64,000 bases of DNA from Pseudoalteromonas sp. R3 (GTDB taxonomy: Bacteria; Pseudomonadota; Gammaproteobacteria; Enterobacterales; Alteromonadaceae), in NCBI RefSeq assembly GCF_004014715.1, contig NZ_CP034835.1:3844001-3908000 (forward strand). The letters are read 5' to 3'. The position numbers were made by a program, and so were the translations under genes. The notes under the pieces were generated by a model. The model did not search any database and was not told where the DNA came from. It saw only the letters and a list, made by a program, of their open reading frames with translations. Each line of letters starts with the position of its first letter. The first letter of the stretch is position 1. Of this stretch, positions 9,831 to 20,033 are shown piece by piece.

Positions 9831-11459
9831 CTAGGCCATGTATTTTGCAAGATATTTTTTAAATACAGGATCACTCTGCGCCAGCCCCTTTTGCTCTGCC
9901 AAAATCTCTTTTAACATCTGTTTTGAGGTCAAAGGATTGGCCAGTACCACGCGAAATACCACTGTAGGCTGATGTTGATACTGAGGCGGCGTTAAGCGGG
10001 TACGGGAAACAAATGAACGCCCCGATTCGCGCTGACGCTTCTGCATACTGGCGGTAAAGCGGTTTAACGCGGCATAAATGTCAATGCGCTCTTGCTCGTC
10101 TGCACGCTCAATTGCCTGGCGGATCTGCTTTGGTACATAGCGATAGGTCAGCAAACATAACTCTGGGTCCGACACCAACTCAAAATCTTCTTCTTCACGG
10201 ATCAACTCTGCAAAGTACCGCGCTTTTTCGATCCCTTTATCGATCAACATCTCGTAGCCTTTGCGTCCGATCACGCGTAAACATGCGTGCACCAGCATTG
10301 CCATACCAGGCCGACTGCCTTCGAGTGTGTGACTGCCTAAGTCTTTTGAGCCCTTACGCAGAATGTATTCTGCATGGTGCTCAATCACATCTGTTGCAGT
10401 GGGGTCTTTAAACAAAACTATGCCAGCGCCCATAGGCACGTACATTTGTTTATGTGCATCTATTGTAATGGAATCAGCCTGCTCAATGCCGTTAAGTAAG
10501 TGACGGTAGTTCGAAGACAGTAAAGTTGCACCACCCCATGCTGCATCAACATGGAAATGGCAGCCAAGCTCCTGGCTAAGTGCCGCCATTTCGGGCAGCG
10601 GGTCTATGTTACCCGTTTCTGTGGTACCCGCTACCCCGACAATCGCCATCACTTTAATGCCTTTTTCAGCCAGCTCCTGCGCCTTTGCACGCATCGCATT
10701 AACATCCACTTTGTTATTGTCATCAGTTTTGACGGCAATAAAGTTACTACGGCCAATGCCCAGTACATCCGCGGCTTTACCCAATGAGTAATGACCACGC
10801 TCAGACACCAACACTGCCAGGCCTTTATAGCCATAATGCAGCATCGCAGCCATGATCCCTTCGCTGGCAAGCCCTTTAAAGTCACCGTCCGGGCCCAGCA
10901 GACGGTTGCGGGCGATCCACAAAGCCGTAATGTTGGCAATGGTGCCGCCAGAGCAAAATGCCCCAAGGGCTGTCTTGGCACTGTGCATCCACTTTTCATA
11001 AAAGCCGTCATTTTCACCGTAGGCCAGATGGTGCATCATGCCTAATACTTGGCGCTCCAATGGCGTAAATGCCTTTGAAGTTTCTATTTTTACCAGGTTT
11101 TGGTTAAGCCCCACCATCAATTTAGACAGCGGCAGAACAAAGTGCGGCAATGCGGACGTCATATGGCCGATAAAACTTGGCGACGCGGTATGAACAGAAT
11201 GCGCGACCAGTTGCTCCATAATATCCTGAGCATAATCAGACACAAACATCGGTTCTTCCGGGATCATTGCCGACTGAAAGTCTTTCTCTATCTCGTGCAA
11301 TGGTTTTTCGATTGCGGCGATGTTTTCATTCAGAAAGCCAGCCAGATTACTGGAAATTTCCTGCTCTATCACACTTAACGTGGAGCTGGGTGCTTCTGGA
11401 ACGGTAAAGATACGCATTAAGCTTTCTTCAGAAGCGACTGCACAACGCTTTGGACCCAT
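9831..11459 (-). CDS. panP: Pyridoxal-dependent aspartate 1-decarboxylase PanP
   Basis: Group II PLP-dependent decarboxylase of 542 residues. Enzymes of this subfamily convert aspartate to beta-alanine for pantothenate and CoA synthesis and replace the pyruvoyl enzyme PanD in many Vibrio and Alteromonadales species. The cofactor lysine is in ITIDAHKQMYVPMGAG near residue 337, and the PLP-stacking and phosphate region is visible in FCSGGTIANITALW and HVDAAWGG. The N-terminal SLMRIFTVPEAPSSTL and SVHTASPSFIGHMTSALP match PanP closely. The ATG at 11459 is used; an inner ATG (MRIFTV) has a similar ribosome site. It is a single gene. Annotation as a glutamate decarboxylase would be the usual misassignment. 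Confidence 0.85.
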   Translation of the reverse strand: MGPKRCAVASEESLMRIFTVPEAPSSTLSVIEQEISSNLAGFLNENIAAIEKPLHEIEKDFQSAMIPEEPMFVSDYAQDIMEQLVAHSVHTASPSFIGHMTSALPHFVLPLSKLMVGLNQNLVKIETSKAFTPLERQVLGMMHHLAYGENDGFYEKWMHSAKTALGAFCSGGTIANITALWIARNRLLGPDGDFKGLASEGIMAAMLHYGYKGLAVLVSERGHYSLGKAADVLGIGRSNFIAVKTDDNNKVDVNAMRAKAQELAEKGIKVMAIVGVAGTTETGNIDPLPEMAALSQELGCHFHVDAAWGGATLLSSNYRHLLNGIEQADSITIDAHKQMYVPMGAGIVLFKDPTATDVIEHHAEYILRKGSKDLGSHTLEGSRPGMAMLVHACLRVIGRKGYEMLIDKGIEKARYFAELIREEEDFELVSDPELCLLTYRYVPKQIRQAIERADEQERIDIYAALNRFTASMQKRQRESGRSFVSRTRLTPPQYQHQPTVVFRVVLANPLTSKQMLKEILAEQKGLAQSDPVFKKYLAKYMA

Positions 11460-11772
11460 TTTAATACCTAATCATGCGTGGGTAACTGATGTCGGGAGTT
11501 ACCTTGCCAAGTTGATACGAAATGACTAACTTTACTGTAAAGCGATGGGAAAGTCTGCAATGCCGTCAAAAAAAATGAACTCTGCTTGATATTTTGATGA
11601 ACCTCTGATGACACAGTAAAGAGAGTCAACCCAACCCTTTAGTACGATTCATGTAATGATTAGGGTTCAAAACTAGCGCGAATTCGTTAAATATTTTGTC
11701 AGCAATGTGAGAAATGGATAGTATTAGGAACAATCCACGCCATCAGACTTAAAGACTCAAACGGAAACTGAC
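11460..11772. other. Divergent intergenic region, panP / GGDEF-EAL gene
   Basis: A 313-bp gap between two divergent genes. It must hold both promoters. I see no convincing -35/-10 pair, no long dyad, no open frame with a ribosome site and no structured RNA signature. Confidence 0.5.
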
Positions 11773-13671
11773 ATGAATAAACGGAATTTTGCCCTAAAGG
11801 CGCTATCTCTGACCTGGATAGTCATAGGCTTTGTGATTTTTGTTGCCTCTTTGTCGGCTTATGTGCTCTACACCTATCATCAGACTCGCTCCACCATAAT
11901 AAAAGGTATAGATCAAAAGCTACTGATGGCCGCACGCAGTACTCAGCTGATACTGGGCGATGATTATCATGACAGACTCAATGAAGTCAGTAGCGAAGAA
12001 TACCGGCACAAAAGCGCCCAATTGTCGCAACTGGCTCAACATCTGGGCGTAGAATATGTCTATGCCATGATTTACGATGCCCCTTCTGTAAGGTTCAGCG
12101 CCTCCAGCTATACTCAGAATGACGTTTTACAGGACAAAGTCACCCGCAAGCTGGACTTGTATGCAGAAGCCACCGCAGTAAATAAAAGCGCCTTTCGCTC
12201 AACTCAGCCCTTGTACGAAGTCTCACAAGACAAATGGGGGCACTTTAAAACCATTTTTATCCCTTATGTGACACGTGACGGGCGGGTTTACCTCACCGGC
12301 GCTGACATTAAAACCTCACATATTCAAACTGAGCTGGCCAAAAGCGTTAAAGAAGCCTTGTTTACGGCTTGCTTTTTCTTTGCTATTGCTTTGCTGGTTG
12401 CCGGTATGTATTTATTAATACTGAGGAAAACACTTACTACCGATGCGCGCACCGGATTCCCGAACCGCCTGGCTCTGGAGCAGGATCTGGCCAAAAGCCC
12501 AAATCAGCACCTGAGCCTGGCTATTGTCGCAATTAAAGAGCTGGAAGAGATCGTCAGCTTTTATGGCACAGATGTTGGCGACGAAATCATGCGTAAAGTG
12601 ATGACCCACTTTAGTGAGTTCACCGTGCCATTTAAAGTCTATCGCCTTGCGACCGCCAAGCTGGTGCTGCTCAGTGATGCCAATAAGGGTGAACACTACC
12701 TGAGTAGCCTGATTAATGAATTCCCAACGACTACGCCTATCCTGCAGGATCCACATTTATACATTCAGGTCACCGCAGGGATCGCCAGTGGCAATAAGCG
12801 CCTGTTACTGGAAAATGCGTTTATTGCCTGTCGTCAGGCACAACAAAAGCAGCAACGCGTGTGCTTGTATGGCCAGGATCCTACGCAGATAAAGACAATT
12901 CAGGAGTCACATATTGCCATAGCAAAAACGGTGCAAAGTGCGTTTGAGCAACATCGAATTTTGCCTTATTTTACGCCACGAATGGGCACGCAGAGTAAAG
13001 TGGTTGAGCAGTACCACTGCACCCCCAGAGTGCTGACTGAACAAGGTCTGATCCTGCGGCCTGACTCCTTTTCAGACGTTATCCGCCACTCCAGATTGAG
13101 CTCACAACTGACCAAAGTGATGTTGGAGTTGTGCACCGCACATTTTCGTAAATCACACCATGCGTGGAGCATGCAGTTGAGCTGGCAGGACCTGGCCGAC
13201 CCGCAAATGATGGAATTTATTTTTGCCCAGCTTCGGCGTTATCCGCAACCGGCCAAAATCACCTTTGAGCTCGAAGAGCAGGAGGTGATTGAGCACTTTG
13301 CCGATATGCGGGTGTATATCAATGTACTGAAAAGCAAAGGCGTGAATATTATGGTGGCATCGAGTAACAGCGGCTTGCTGACCATCAGCAGAGTACTAAA
13401 ACTCACCATAGACAGCGTAAAACTGACATCCAGTGTCATTGAACAGCTTGGTGAAGATACCGAACTGCACGAATACATTGAGCACATTGCAAAGCTTTGC
13501 CACGAGCGCCAAATCGCACTGCTGGTCGACGGTGTACAAAGTAAATATCAGCTGGAACAGCTACTGGATTGTAATGTGAAGCTGGTTGAGGGAAGCCTGA
13601 TTGGCACACCCGGACCACACATCCACATCAGCTCGGACAACCTGAGCAAAGGTTTACAAGCAAGCGCCTGA
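11773..13671 (+). CDS. Membrane sensor with degenerate GGDEF and EAL domains
   Basis: A 632-residue inner-membrane protein. One helix near residues 12-34 and another near 195-218 enclose a periplasmic sensor-like region. The cytoplasmic part starts with a GGDEF-type fold (DARTGFPNRLALEQDL) whose active site is lost: YRLATAKLVLL stands where RLGGDEF is expected. The C-terminal third has an EAL fold, but the ExL metal motif, the DDFGTG loop (here VASSNSGLLT) and the QGY-type end (here EGSLIGTPGP) are all degenerate. It should neither make nor break cyclic di-GMP and may act as a binding or protein-interaction module, like CsrD or LapD. Orthology to either is not shown. It ends next to a hairpin. 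Confidence 0.8.
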   Translation: MNKRNFALKALSLTWIVIGFVIFVASLSAYVLYTYHQTRSTIIKGIDQKLLMAARSTQLILGDDYHDRLNEVSSEEYRHKSAQLSQLAQHLGVEYVYAMIYDAPSVRFSASSYTQNDVLQDKVTRKLDLYAEATAVNKSAFRSTQPLYEVSQDKWGHFKTIFIPYVTRDGRVYLTGADIKTSHIQTELAKSVKEALFTACFFFAIALLVAGMYLLILRKTLTTDARTGFPNRLALEQDLAKSPNQHLSLAIVAIKELEEIVSFYGTDVGDEIMRKVMTHFSEFTVPFKVYRLATAKLVLLSDANKGEHYLSSLINEFPTTTPILQDPHLYIQVTAGIASGNKRLLLENAFIACRQAQQKQQRVCLYGQDPTQIKTIQESHIAIAKTVQSAFEQHRILPYFTPRMGTQSKVVEQYHCTPRVLTEQGLILRPDSFSDVIRHSRLSSQLTKVMLELCTAHFRKSHHAWSMQLSWQDLADPQMMEFIFAQLRRYPQPAKITFELEEQEVIEHFADMRVYINVLKSKGVNIMVASSNSGLLTISRVLKLTIDSVKLTSSVIEQLGEDTELHEYIEHIAKLCHERQIALLVDGVQSKYQLEQLLDCNVKLVEGSLIGTPGPHIHISSDNLSKGLQASA

Positions 13672-13676
13672 ACGAA

Positions 13677-13710
13677 CACCGGTGCGGTATTGCCTGGCTG
13701 CGCACCGGTG
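13677..13710. terminator. Hairpin between convergent genes
   Basis: A perfect 10-bp stem, CACCGGTGCG with CGCACCGGTG, around a 14-base loop. It separates the convergent EAL-type and methyltransferase genes. There is no T run on either side, so intrinsic termination is only possible, not shown. Confidence 0.45.
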
Positions 13711-13719
13711 ATACTGCGC

Positions 13720-14385
13720 TTATAACTGAGCGATCAGGCGGGTGCTTTGCTGCCCACTAGCCCAGTATTTACGTTCAAACGGCGTCATAGCCGTATCGCT
13801 TTCATAGGCACTGACCTCAGCCTCTTTACCAGCCAACTCAAGGCTGCGGGCAAACTCCTCAACGTAAATTGACCAGTTACTACGTAACTCCAGCCGGCCA
13901 CCCAGCTCAACGATATAAGGGAAGACCGCTGCACCATGCCAGCGCCTTTGCAGGTGTTTAGCTTTCGGCCAGGGGTTGGGATAGAGCAAGTAATGGTGTG
14001 TTGGCTGCCAGTTGGCCTCACAGGCCAGACGCCAGAAGTCGTTCAGATCTGCCTGAACCAAAATATACTGCCCAGCCTCTGTTTGTTTGTATTCAATATC
14101 GTGCTTTTCAAGGCGATGTTCCGACTTGTCGATACCAATGACTAAAGCATCCGGATGCAGTTTTGCCAGATTCGCCGTACTTTCACCTACACCACAGCAG
14201 GAATCCAGAATAATGGGGCCATCGAATGCCTGCACTTTTTCATTCACCTGCTCAAAAGCCTGTTGAGTATGGGCCGCAATGGGTTTTTTGAACGGTGTGT
14301 TGAGGTGTTTCTGGACCACTTCGTCTAACTTTTCGTGGAGCCCAGCCTGATTACTGGTGATGCTTCTGGAGTTTGCGTCTGACAT
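13720..14385 (-). CDS. TrmB-like SAM-dependent methyltransferase paralogue
   Basis: A 221-residue Rossmann-fold methyltransferase. Motif I is ILDSCCGVGESTANLA, an acidic strand end is VIGIDKS, and LLYPNPWPKAKHLQRRWHG corresponds to the [14 protein letters not shown] signature of tRNA (guanine-N7)-methyltransferase. The window also holds a canonical TrmB at 47915-48640, so this is a diverged second member. The tRNA-binding basic cluster is partly replaced (KHLQRRWHG). It could modify another RNA or have a new role; no substrate can be named. It lies alone on the minus strand, downstream of the YadGH genes. Confidence 0.8.
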   Translation of the reverse strand: MSDANSRSITSNQAGLHEKLDEVVQKHLNTPFKKPIAAHTQQAFEQVNEKVQAFDGPIILDSCCGVGESTANLAKLHPDALVIGIDKSEHRLEKHDIEYKQTEAGQYILVQADLNDFWRLACEANWQPTHHYLLYPNPWPKAKHLQRRWHGAAVFPYIVELGGRLELRSNWSIYVEEFARSLELAGKEAEVSAYESDTAMTPFERKYWASGQQSTRLIAQL

Positions 14386-14494
14386 AACAGCGTATCAATG
14401 CTCATCGTCTGAAAAAATAATGGCGCTATTTTATCTCAGTCAGCTCGATTTAGTAAGCGGTAGTGTGGCAGAGCAACCTCTGCCACCTTTCAGA

Positions 14495-15268
14495 TCAATG
14501 ACGTAAACCAACGCCGCGCTTGATCAGGTTCAGTGCAACCGCGAACAGCACACTAATAAAACCAATCAACACGCCAAAGGCCAGTGTGATATCGACATCA
14601 GAGACGCCCAGAAAACCATAGCGGAAGGCATTCACCATGTAGATGATCGGATTTATCTGAGACACGCCCTGCCAGAACTCCGGCAACAAAGTGATGGAAT
14701 AAAACACCCCGCCCAGATAAGTGAGGGGCGTCAGCACAAAGGTTGGAATGATGCTGATGTCATCAAAGCTATTAGCGAAAACCGCATTGATCAAACCACC
14801 CAGCGCAAAGACGGCTGAGGTCAGCAATACTGTCAGTACTATCACCGCCAAATTGTGAATTTGAATGTCCACAAACAGCAGGCTAACTAAAGTGACTATC
14901 AAACCCACCAGCATACCACGGGCCATGCCGCCACCCATATAACCCAGCACGATAATGTAGTTAGGCACTGGGGCCACTAACAATTCTTCAATGCTTTTCT
15001 GAAACTTAGTGGAATAGAAACTTGATGCCACATTGGAGTAAGAGTTGGTGATCACCGACATCATAATAAGACCCGGCACAATGAATTCCATGTAGCTAAA
15101 CCCACCCATTTCACCAATACGTGAGCCGATCAGAGAACCAAATATCACAAAGTACAAGGTCATGGTGATGGCCGGTGGCACCAAAGTTTGCACCCAAATG
15201 CGCAAGAAACGGATACACTCTTTGATCCAGATACTTTTCAGTGCTACGCCGTAGTTTAAGATTTTCAT
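14495..15268 (-). CDS. yadH: ABC transporter permease, YadH family
   Basis: A 257-residue ABC-2-type inner-membrane permease with about six helices. VGFSYM-like and conserved segments (FIVPGLIMMSVITNSYSNVA, KSIEELLVAPVP, FDDISIIPTFVLTPLTYLGG) follow Escherichia coli YadH almost position by position. It forms an exporter with the ATPase encoded just upstream; the two genes overlap by four bases, implying translational coupling. The substrate is unknown. Start is the ATG at 15268. Confidence 0.9.
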   Translation of the reverse strand: MKILNYGVALKSIWIKECIRFLRIWVQTLVPPAITMTLYFVIFGSLIGSRIGEMGGFSYMEFIVPGLIMMSVITNSYSNVASSFYSTKFQKSIEELLVAPVPNYIIVLGYMGGGMARGMLVGLIVTLVSLLFVDIQIHNLAVIVLTVLLTSAVFALGGLINAVFANSFDDISIIPTFVLTPLTYLGGVFYSITLLPEFWQGVSQINPIIYMVNAFRYGFLGVSDVDITLAFGVLIGFISVLFAVALNLIKRGVGLRH

Positions 15269-16185
15269 TCGCTGCGCCCCTGTTCCAGTAACCCGACAAA
15301 CAACTCTTCCAGTCGGTTTGCCTTATTTCGCATACTCAGCACCGTATTGCCCTGCTCATTAAGCTGGGTAAATACCCCGTTCAGACCCTGAGATTTAGCC
15401 ACTTCGACTTCCAGTGTGTGGTCATCTGTCAGCGTATACTCATAGCCCTCTAGTTTTACTGGGTTGATGGGCGCTTTAAGGTCCAGCACAAAGGTTTCTT
15501 TGTCCAGCTTGGCCAGCAAGGCTTTAATGGTCGTGTGTTCAACGATTTTGCCCTGATCGATAATGGCGATATTGCGACACAGCAGCTCAGCTTCTTCCAG
15601 ATAATGGGTGGTCAGGATAATGGTGATCCCCTGCGCGTTGATCTCACGCAGGAAGTCCCACATAGAGCGGCGCAGTTCAATATCCACCCCAGCAGTGGGT
15701 TCATCCAAAATCAACAGCTTTGGCTCATGCATCAGCGCACGGGCAATCATTAGCCGGCGTTTCATACCGCCCGATAAGGTGCGTGCCTGCTTGTCTTTTT
15801 TATCCAGCAAGCCCAGTTGCTTCAGGTATTTTTCGGCACGCTCGTGGGCCAGCGCACGCGGCACACCATAATAGCCGGCCTGATTGACCAAAATCTGATT
15901 GAGGGTTTCAAACTGGTTAAAGTTGAACTCCTGCGGCACCAGGCCAAGGTGAGATTTGGCTGCTTCCAGGTCAGTATCTATGCTGTGGCCAAATACTTCA
16001 ACCTGACCCGCCGTTTTGTTCACCAAAGATGAAATAACCCCTATGGTAGTCGACTTACCCGCACCATTTGGGCCCAGCAACGCGAAAAAGTCGCCCTGCT
16101 CCACCTGTAAATCTATCCCTTTCACGGCTTCAACGCCGTTGCTGTAGACCTTACGCAGGCCAGATATATTTAATGCCTTTGTCAT
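15265..16185 (-). CDS. yadG: ABC transporter ATP-binding protein, YadG family
   Basis: Cytoplasmic ATPase of the YadGH exporter. Walker A is GPNGAGKST, the signature is LSGGMKRRLMIARAL, Walker B is LLILDEPTAGVD, followed by the switch histidine in TTHYLEEAE. A C-terminal extension of roughly 80 residues is usual in the ABC-2 drug/polysaccharide group. The ATG at 16185 (MTKALNISG) was chosen because family members begin MT.AL; a GTG at 16203 would add six residues. It follows ubiX by 75 bp, so it may be read from the mpl-ubiX transcript. Confidence 0.9.
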   Translation of the reverse strand: MTKALNISGLRKVYSNGVEAVKGIDLQVEQGDFFALLGPNGAGKSTTIGVISSLVNKTAGQVEVFGHSIDTDLEAAKSHLGLVPQEFNFNQFETLNQILVNQAGYYGVPRALAHERAEKYLKQLGLLDKKDKQARTLSGGMKRRLMIARALMHEPKLLILDEPTAGVDIELRRSMWDFLREINAQGITIILTTHYLEEAELLCRNIAIIDQGKIVEHTTIKALLAKLDKETFVLDLKAPINPVKLEGYEYTLTDDHTLEVEVAKSQGLNGVFTQLNEQGNTVLSMRNKANRLEELFVGLLEQGRSE

Positions 16186-16260
16186 CTTATTGTTTTTCCT
16201 CACATCCCCATGTTGTTGCTTTCACTTGTTTGTACCGATACGCTGTTTAACCGAGCGGCA

Positions 16261-16878
16261 TCAATCACCATAGCCCCAGCGTTTCGCCAGCTGATGCTCG
16301 ATACCTAAGTGGTCTAAAATACGCGCCACCATAAAATCGACGAGCTCCTCGATGCTTTGTGGCTGGTGATAAAACCCGGGCGCCGCAGGCATAATAGTGA
16401 CCCCCAGGCGGCTCAGTTTGAGCATATTCTCCAGATGAATGGCACTGAACGGTGTTTCTCTGGGCACCAGGATCAGTTCACCGCGCTCTTTGATCACCAC
16501 ATCTGCCGCGCGCTCTAACAGGTTATCGGACGCGCCCATGGCAATGGCCGACACACTGCCCGCGCTGCACGGACAGACCACCATTTTCTTCGGCGCCGCA
16601 GAGCCCGACGCCACCGGACTGAACCAGTTGTCTTTGCCAAACACCTGGATCTGCCCTGCCCTGGCCTGATAGAGCTCACTGAGCTGCGCTGTGGCTTTGT
16701 CTTCGTTGCCAGATAACTTGATGTTAGATTCGGTGTCCAGCACCACTCGCGCCGCACTGGAGATCAGCACATACACCTGATAATCCAGCGCTACCAGCAC
16801 TTCGAGTAAACGCAATCCGTAAGGTGCGCCCGATGCGCCGCTAAATGCCAGCGTAATGGCTGACTTAAATTGTGACAT
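16261..16878 (-). CDS. ubiX: Flavin prenyltransferase UbiX
   Basis: UbiX joins dimethylallyl phosphate to FMN, making the prenylated flavin cofactor used by the UbiD decarboxylase in ubiquinone synthesis. The 205-residue protein has the FMN-binding [19 protein letters not shown] start, [21 protein letters not shown] in the middle, and the late [17 protein letters not shown] and IMPAAPGFY segments. The start at 16878 (MSQF) lies four bases after the mpl stop with AGAGG upstream; the longer frame would extend into mpl. It forms an operon with mpl. Confidence 0.92.
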   Translation of the reverse strand: MSQFKSAITLAFSGASGAPYGLRLLEVLVALDYQVYVLISSAARVVLDTESNIKLSGNEDKATAQLSELYQARAGQIQVFGKDNWFSPVASGSAAPKKMVVCPCSAGSVSAIAMGASDNLLERAADVVIKERGELILVPRETPFSAIHLENMLKLSRLGVTIMPAAPGFYHQPQSIEELVDFMVARILDHLGIEHQLAKRWGYGD

Positions 16879-16882
16879 AACT

Positions 16883-18232
16883 TTATGACCTCTTTTCGCG
16901 CAGTGCACTTAACACTGCGGTATGGATCCCATTAAACCCACCATTGCTCATGATCAAGACATGCTCACCCGGCTTTGCTTTGGCCGCCACCGCCGCTACG
17001 ATGTCATCTGTGTTGTGATAACAGTCATAGCCTGCCTGCTTAGCAGCGTCTTGTAATGACCAGCTCAAATTGGGCGGCTCAAACAGCATCACCTCATCGG
17101 CCGTCGCCAGTGAACTCATCAGGGTTTGCTGATGAACACCCATTTTCATGGTGTTGGAGCGAGGCTCCAGAATCGCGGTGATACGGGCATCGCCCACTTT
17201 GGCGCGTAACCCAGCCAAAGTGGTTTCAATGGCCGTGGGGTGATGTGCAAAATCGTCATATACACACACACCGTTTACCTCTCCCAGCAATTCCATGCGT
17301 CGCTTGGGCGAGATAAATTCACCAAGCGCCTCAATGCTGACAGACACAGGAATCCCCACATGACGGGCAGCCGCAATGGCCATCAGGGCATTTTTCACGT
17401 TATGCACACCAATGGCCTGCCAGCTCACCGTGCCCTGACTTTCGTTATTCAGTAACACCTCAAACTGGCTGCCATCGGCTTTACACAGGCGGTAATCCCA
17501 GTCACCACCCAGGGTTTCTTGCAGGCTCCAGAAGCCTTTGTCTATCACTTCACACAGGGGTTTATCCGTTGCCGGGTAAATCGCTTTACCCTGCGCAGGT
17601 AAGGTACGAAGTAAATGGTGGAACTGGGTCTGAATGGCGGCCAGATCAGCAAAAATATCGGCGTGATCGAACTCCAGGTTATTCATGATCAGGGTGCGCG
17701 GCAGGTAATGAACAAACTTACTGCGCTTATCAAAAAACGCTGTGTCGTATTCATCGGCCTCAATGACAAAAAACGGGGTATCACTGGTGCGTGCCGACAC
17801 CCCAAAATTTTGCACTATGCCACCAATCAGAAAACCCGGGCGTAATCCTGCATATTCCAGCAACCAGGCCAGCATACTGGCGGTGGTGGTTTTACCATGC
17901 GTACCCGCTACCGCCAGTACCCAGCTGTTTTGTAACACGTGATGTTTTAGCCATTCGGGGCCTGAGGTATAAGGCAAGCCGCGCTCAAGCACATATTCCA
18001 CACAGGCGTTCCCGCGGCTCATGGCATTGCCAATCACCACCATATCGGGTGCCGGGTCCAGCTGGGCCGGATCATAGCCCTGGGTTAATTCAATACCAAG
18101 CGACTCCAGCTGAGTGCTCATAGGTGGATAAACGTTTTGGTCGGATCCCGTCACCTTGTGGCCCAGCGACTTCGCAATCGCCGCAATACCACCCATAAAG
18201 GTGCCACAGATCCCAAGAATGTGAATATGCAT
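16883..18232 (-). CDS. mpl: UDP-N-acetylmuramate:L-Ala-gamma-D-Glu-meso-DAP ligase Mpl
   Basis: Mur-ligase-family enzyme of murein recycling that attaches the recovered tripeptide to UDP-MurNAc. The 449-residue length matches Escherichia coli Mpl. The N-terminal Rossmann segment is [19 protein letters not shown], the ATP-binding loop is [20 protein letters not shown], and the Mur-ligase central motif appears in FDHADIF. The start at 18232 was chosen because conserved sequence begins there; the longer open frame runs back through the pyrE terminator. ubiX follows four bases after its stop. Confidence 0.92.
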   Translation of the reverse strand: MHIHILGICGTFMGGIAAIAKSLGHKVTGSDQNVYPPMSTQLESLGIELTQGYDPAQLDPAPDMVVIGNAMSRGNACVEYVLERGLPYTSGPEWLKHHVLQNSWVLAVAGTHGKTTTASMLAWLLEYAGLRPGFLIGGIVQNFGVSARTSDTPFFVIEADEYDTAFFDKRSKFVHYLPRTLIMNNLEFDHADIFADLAAIQTQFHHLLRTLPAQGKAIYPATDKPLCEVIDKGFWSLQETLGGDWDYRLCKADGSQFEVLLNNESQGTVSWQAIGVHNVKNALMAIAAARHVGIPVSVSIEALGEFISPKRRMELLGEVNGVCVYDDFAHHPTAIETTLAGLRAKVGDARITAILEPRSNTMKMGVHQQTLMSSLATADEVMLFEPPNLSWSLQDAAKQAGYDCYHNTDDIVAAVAAKAKPGEHVLIMSNGGFNGIHTAVLSALREKRS

Positions 18233-18363
18233 GATTTTATTAACTAATAAGCTGACTAACCCGCTTAGGTTATCATACTCGCCTGAACCTTGGCTGGTTT
18301 TGTGAGCAGAACCACACAAAACACTTTTGCAGCTGGTACAAAGTCGCTTTTTCAGGCATGAAA

Positions 18364-18396
18364 AAACCGGCTTAAGTACATCACCCAAGCCGGTTT
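18364..18396 (-). terminator. Rho-independent terminator of rph-pyrE
   Basis: Ten-base stem AAACCGGCTT / AAGCCGGTTT with a 13-base loop, followed on the minus strand by a run of six T. It lies 28 bases after the pyrE stop. Confidence 0.8.
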
Positions 18397-18424
18397 TTAA
18401 ATACGATTTTAACGGTCTACTTAA

Positions 18425-19069
18425 TTAAGCAACACCGTACTGGTCGCGATACGCTTTAACCGCTTCCAGGTGCTCGGCCATATCACCTTGTTGCTCAAGG
18501 TAAGTAATTAAGTCAGCCAGTTTCACGATAGATACCACGGCGGTATTAAAGTCGCGCTCAACTTCCTGAATGGCAGACAACTCACCTTTGCCTTTTTCCT
18601 GACGATCCAGGGCAATCAGCACACCCGCCAGGTCAGCACCATTGGCTGCGATGATTTCCATCGATTCACGAATAGCCGTGCCCGCCGTGATCACATCATC
18701 CACCAGCATGATACGACCAGCCAGCTCAGACCCTACCAGGTTGCCACCTTCACCGTGCTGCTTTTTCTCTTTACGGTTAAAGCAGTAAGGGACGTCTTTG
18801 TCGTAGTGATCTGCCAGTGCCACGGCAGTGGTAGTCGCAATTGGGATCCCTTTATACGCCGGGCCAAACAGCACATCGTAGGCAATGCCAGCATCTTCCA
18901 ATGCGGCGGCATAAAAACGTCCTAAACGCGCCAGGTCGCGGCCGGTGTTAAACAGGCCCGCATTGAAGAAATAAGGGCTGGTACGGCCAGATTTAAGCGT
19001 AAACTCACCAAACTTCAGCACCTGCTTTTGCAGGGCAAATTCAATAAAGTCTTTTTGATACTGTTTCAT
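18425..19069 (-). CDS. pyrE: Orotate phosphoribosyltransferase
   Basis: Transfers phosphoribose from PRPP to orotate, the fifth step of pyrimidine synthesis. The 214-residue protein shows the family opening [19 protein letters not shown], the nucleotide loop [13 protein letters not shown] and the PRPP motif [18 protein letters not shown]. It follows rph by 25 bp, the same rph-pyrE order as in enterobacteria, and a strong terminator follows it. In Escherichia coli pyrE is controlled by attenuation after rph; the short gap here leaves little space for an identical device. Confidence 0.95.
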   Translation of the reverse strand: MKQYQKDFIEFALQKQVLKFGEFTLKSGRTSPYFFNAGLFNTGRDLARLGRFYAAALEDAGIAYDVLFGPAYKGIPIATTTAVALADHYDKDVPYCFNRKEKKQHGEGGNLVGSELAGRIMLVDDVITAGTAIRESMEIIAANGADLAGVLIALDRQEKGKGELSAIQEVERDFNTAVVSIVKLADLITYLEQQGDMAEHLEAVKAYRDQYGVA

Positions 19070-19094
19070 ACGATACCTTCTTATTTATGAATGC

Positions 19095-19808
19095 TTATGC
19101 CAGGGCCTGTTTTTGCAGGTCGATGATCTCACGAATTGAATGCTTAGCCAGTGCCAGCAACTCATCCAGCTCCTCAAATGAGAAAGGTTCGCCCTCGGCT
19201 GTGCCCTGTACTTCAATCAGTTTGCCGGTTTCGGTCATGATCACGTTCATGTCGGTCTCAGCTTCTGAGTCTTCCAGGTATTCCAGATCGGTAATCGCTT
19301 CGCCGTTGTAAACGCCCACAGAGATAGCCGCAATCATAAACTTCAGCGGGTTCGCATTGATCATGCCCTTGGCACGCATATGTGTCAGTGCATCAACCAA
19401 AGCAACACAAGCACCGCTGATAGACGCAGTACGTGTACCACCGTCGGCCTGTAAGACATCACAGTCGATCGTAATGGTGTTTTCACCCAGCGCGCTCAAA
19501 TCAACCGCGGCACGCAATGCACGCGCGATCAAACGTTGGATTTCCATAGTACGGCCGCCCTGCTTACCTTTTGCCGCTTCACGGCCATTGCGCGTGTGAG
19601 TAGAACGCGGAAGCATCCCGTATTCTGCAGTGATCCAGCCTTTGCCCTGGCCTTTCATAAAACGCGGTACCCCCGCTTCAACCGTAGCAGTACACAACAC
19701 CTTAGTGTTGCCGAACTCTACCAGCACCGAGCCCTCGGCATGCATAGTATAGTTACGTGTAAAAGTTACCGGTCTGATTTGATTTGCAGTTCTTTCGCTT
19801 GGACGCAT
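19095..19808 (-). CDS. rph: Ribonuclease PH
   Basis: Phosphate-dependent 3'-5' exoribonuclease that trims tRNA 3' ends and structured RNA. It is 237 residues long. The start [16 protein letters not shown] at 19808 follows GGAAGGTGG; the longer frame would run into the divergent yicC promoter region. The phosphate-binding region is visible in [19 protein letters not shown] and the catalytic acidic segment in [23 protein letters not shown] sequence. Unlike the frameshifted rph of Escherichia coli K-12, the gene is complete. It is the first gene of an operon with pyrE. Confidence 0.95.
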   Translation of the reverse strand: MRPSERTANQIRPVTFTRNYTMHAEGSVLVEFGNTKVLCTATVEAGVPRFMKGQGKGWITAEYGMLPRSTHTRNGREAAKGKQGGRTMEIQRLIARALRAAVDLSALGENTITIDCDVLQADGGTRTASISGACVALVDALTHMRAKGMINANPLKFMIAAISVGVYNGEAITDLEYLEDSEAETDMNVIMTETGKLIEVQGTAEGEPFSFEELDELLALAKHSIREIIDLQKQALA

Positions 19809-20033
19809 CCACCTTCCCCTATGATCAAAGTTTCGCGATATTATAAAGGGTTCCCAGGCGCTATGCCATGCGGATCGCGAATAATTCACGCCCAGCCACT
19901 AGAGCTGGCCGATGTTTCAGCTATAATGGCGGTGTTTCGTTCATGGCGATGTGTGTGTTCAGCAACGACAGCGCTGACCCTTTGGTCACCACATGCAGAC
20001 ACGCCACAACCTTAAATTAGATTAGGAACTTAT

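Noticed and set aside
9831..11459. Glutamate decarboxylase
   Set aside because: N-terminal blocks and context-free motifs match the PanP aspartate decarboxylase subfamily better.
16186..16203. GTG start of the YadG ATPase gene
   Set aside because: Family members begin at the MT residues encoded from 16185; the six extra residues are not conserved.
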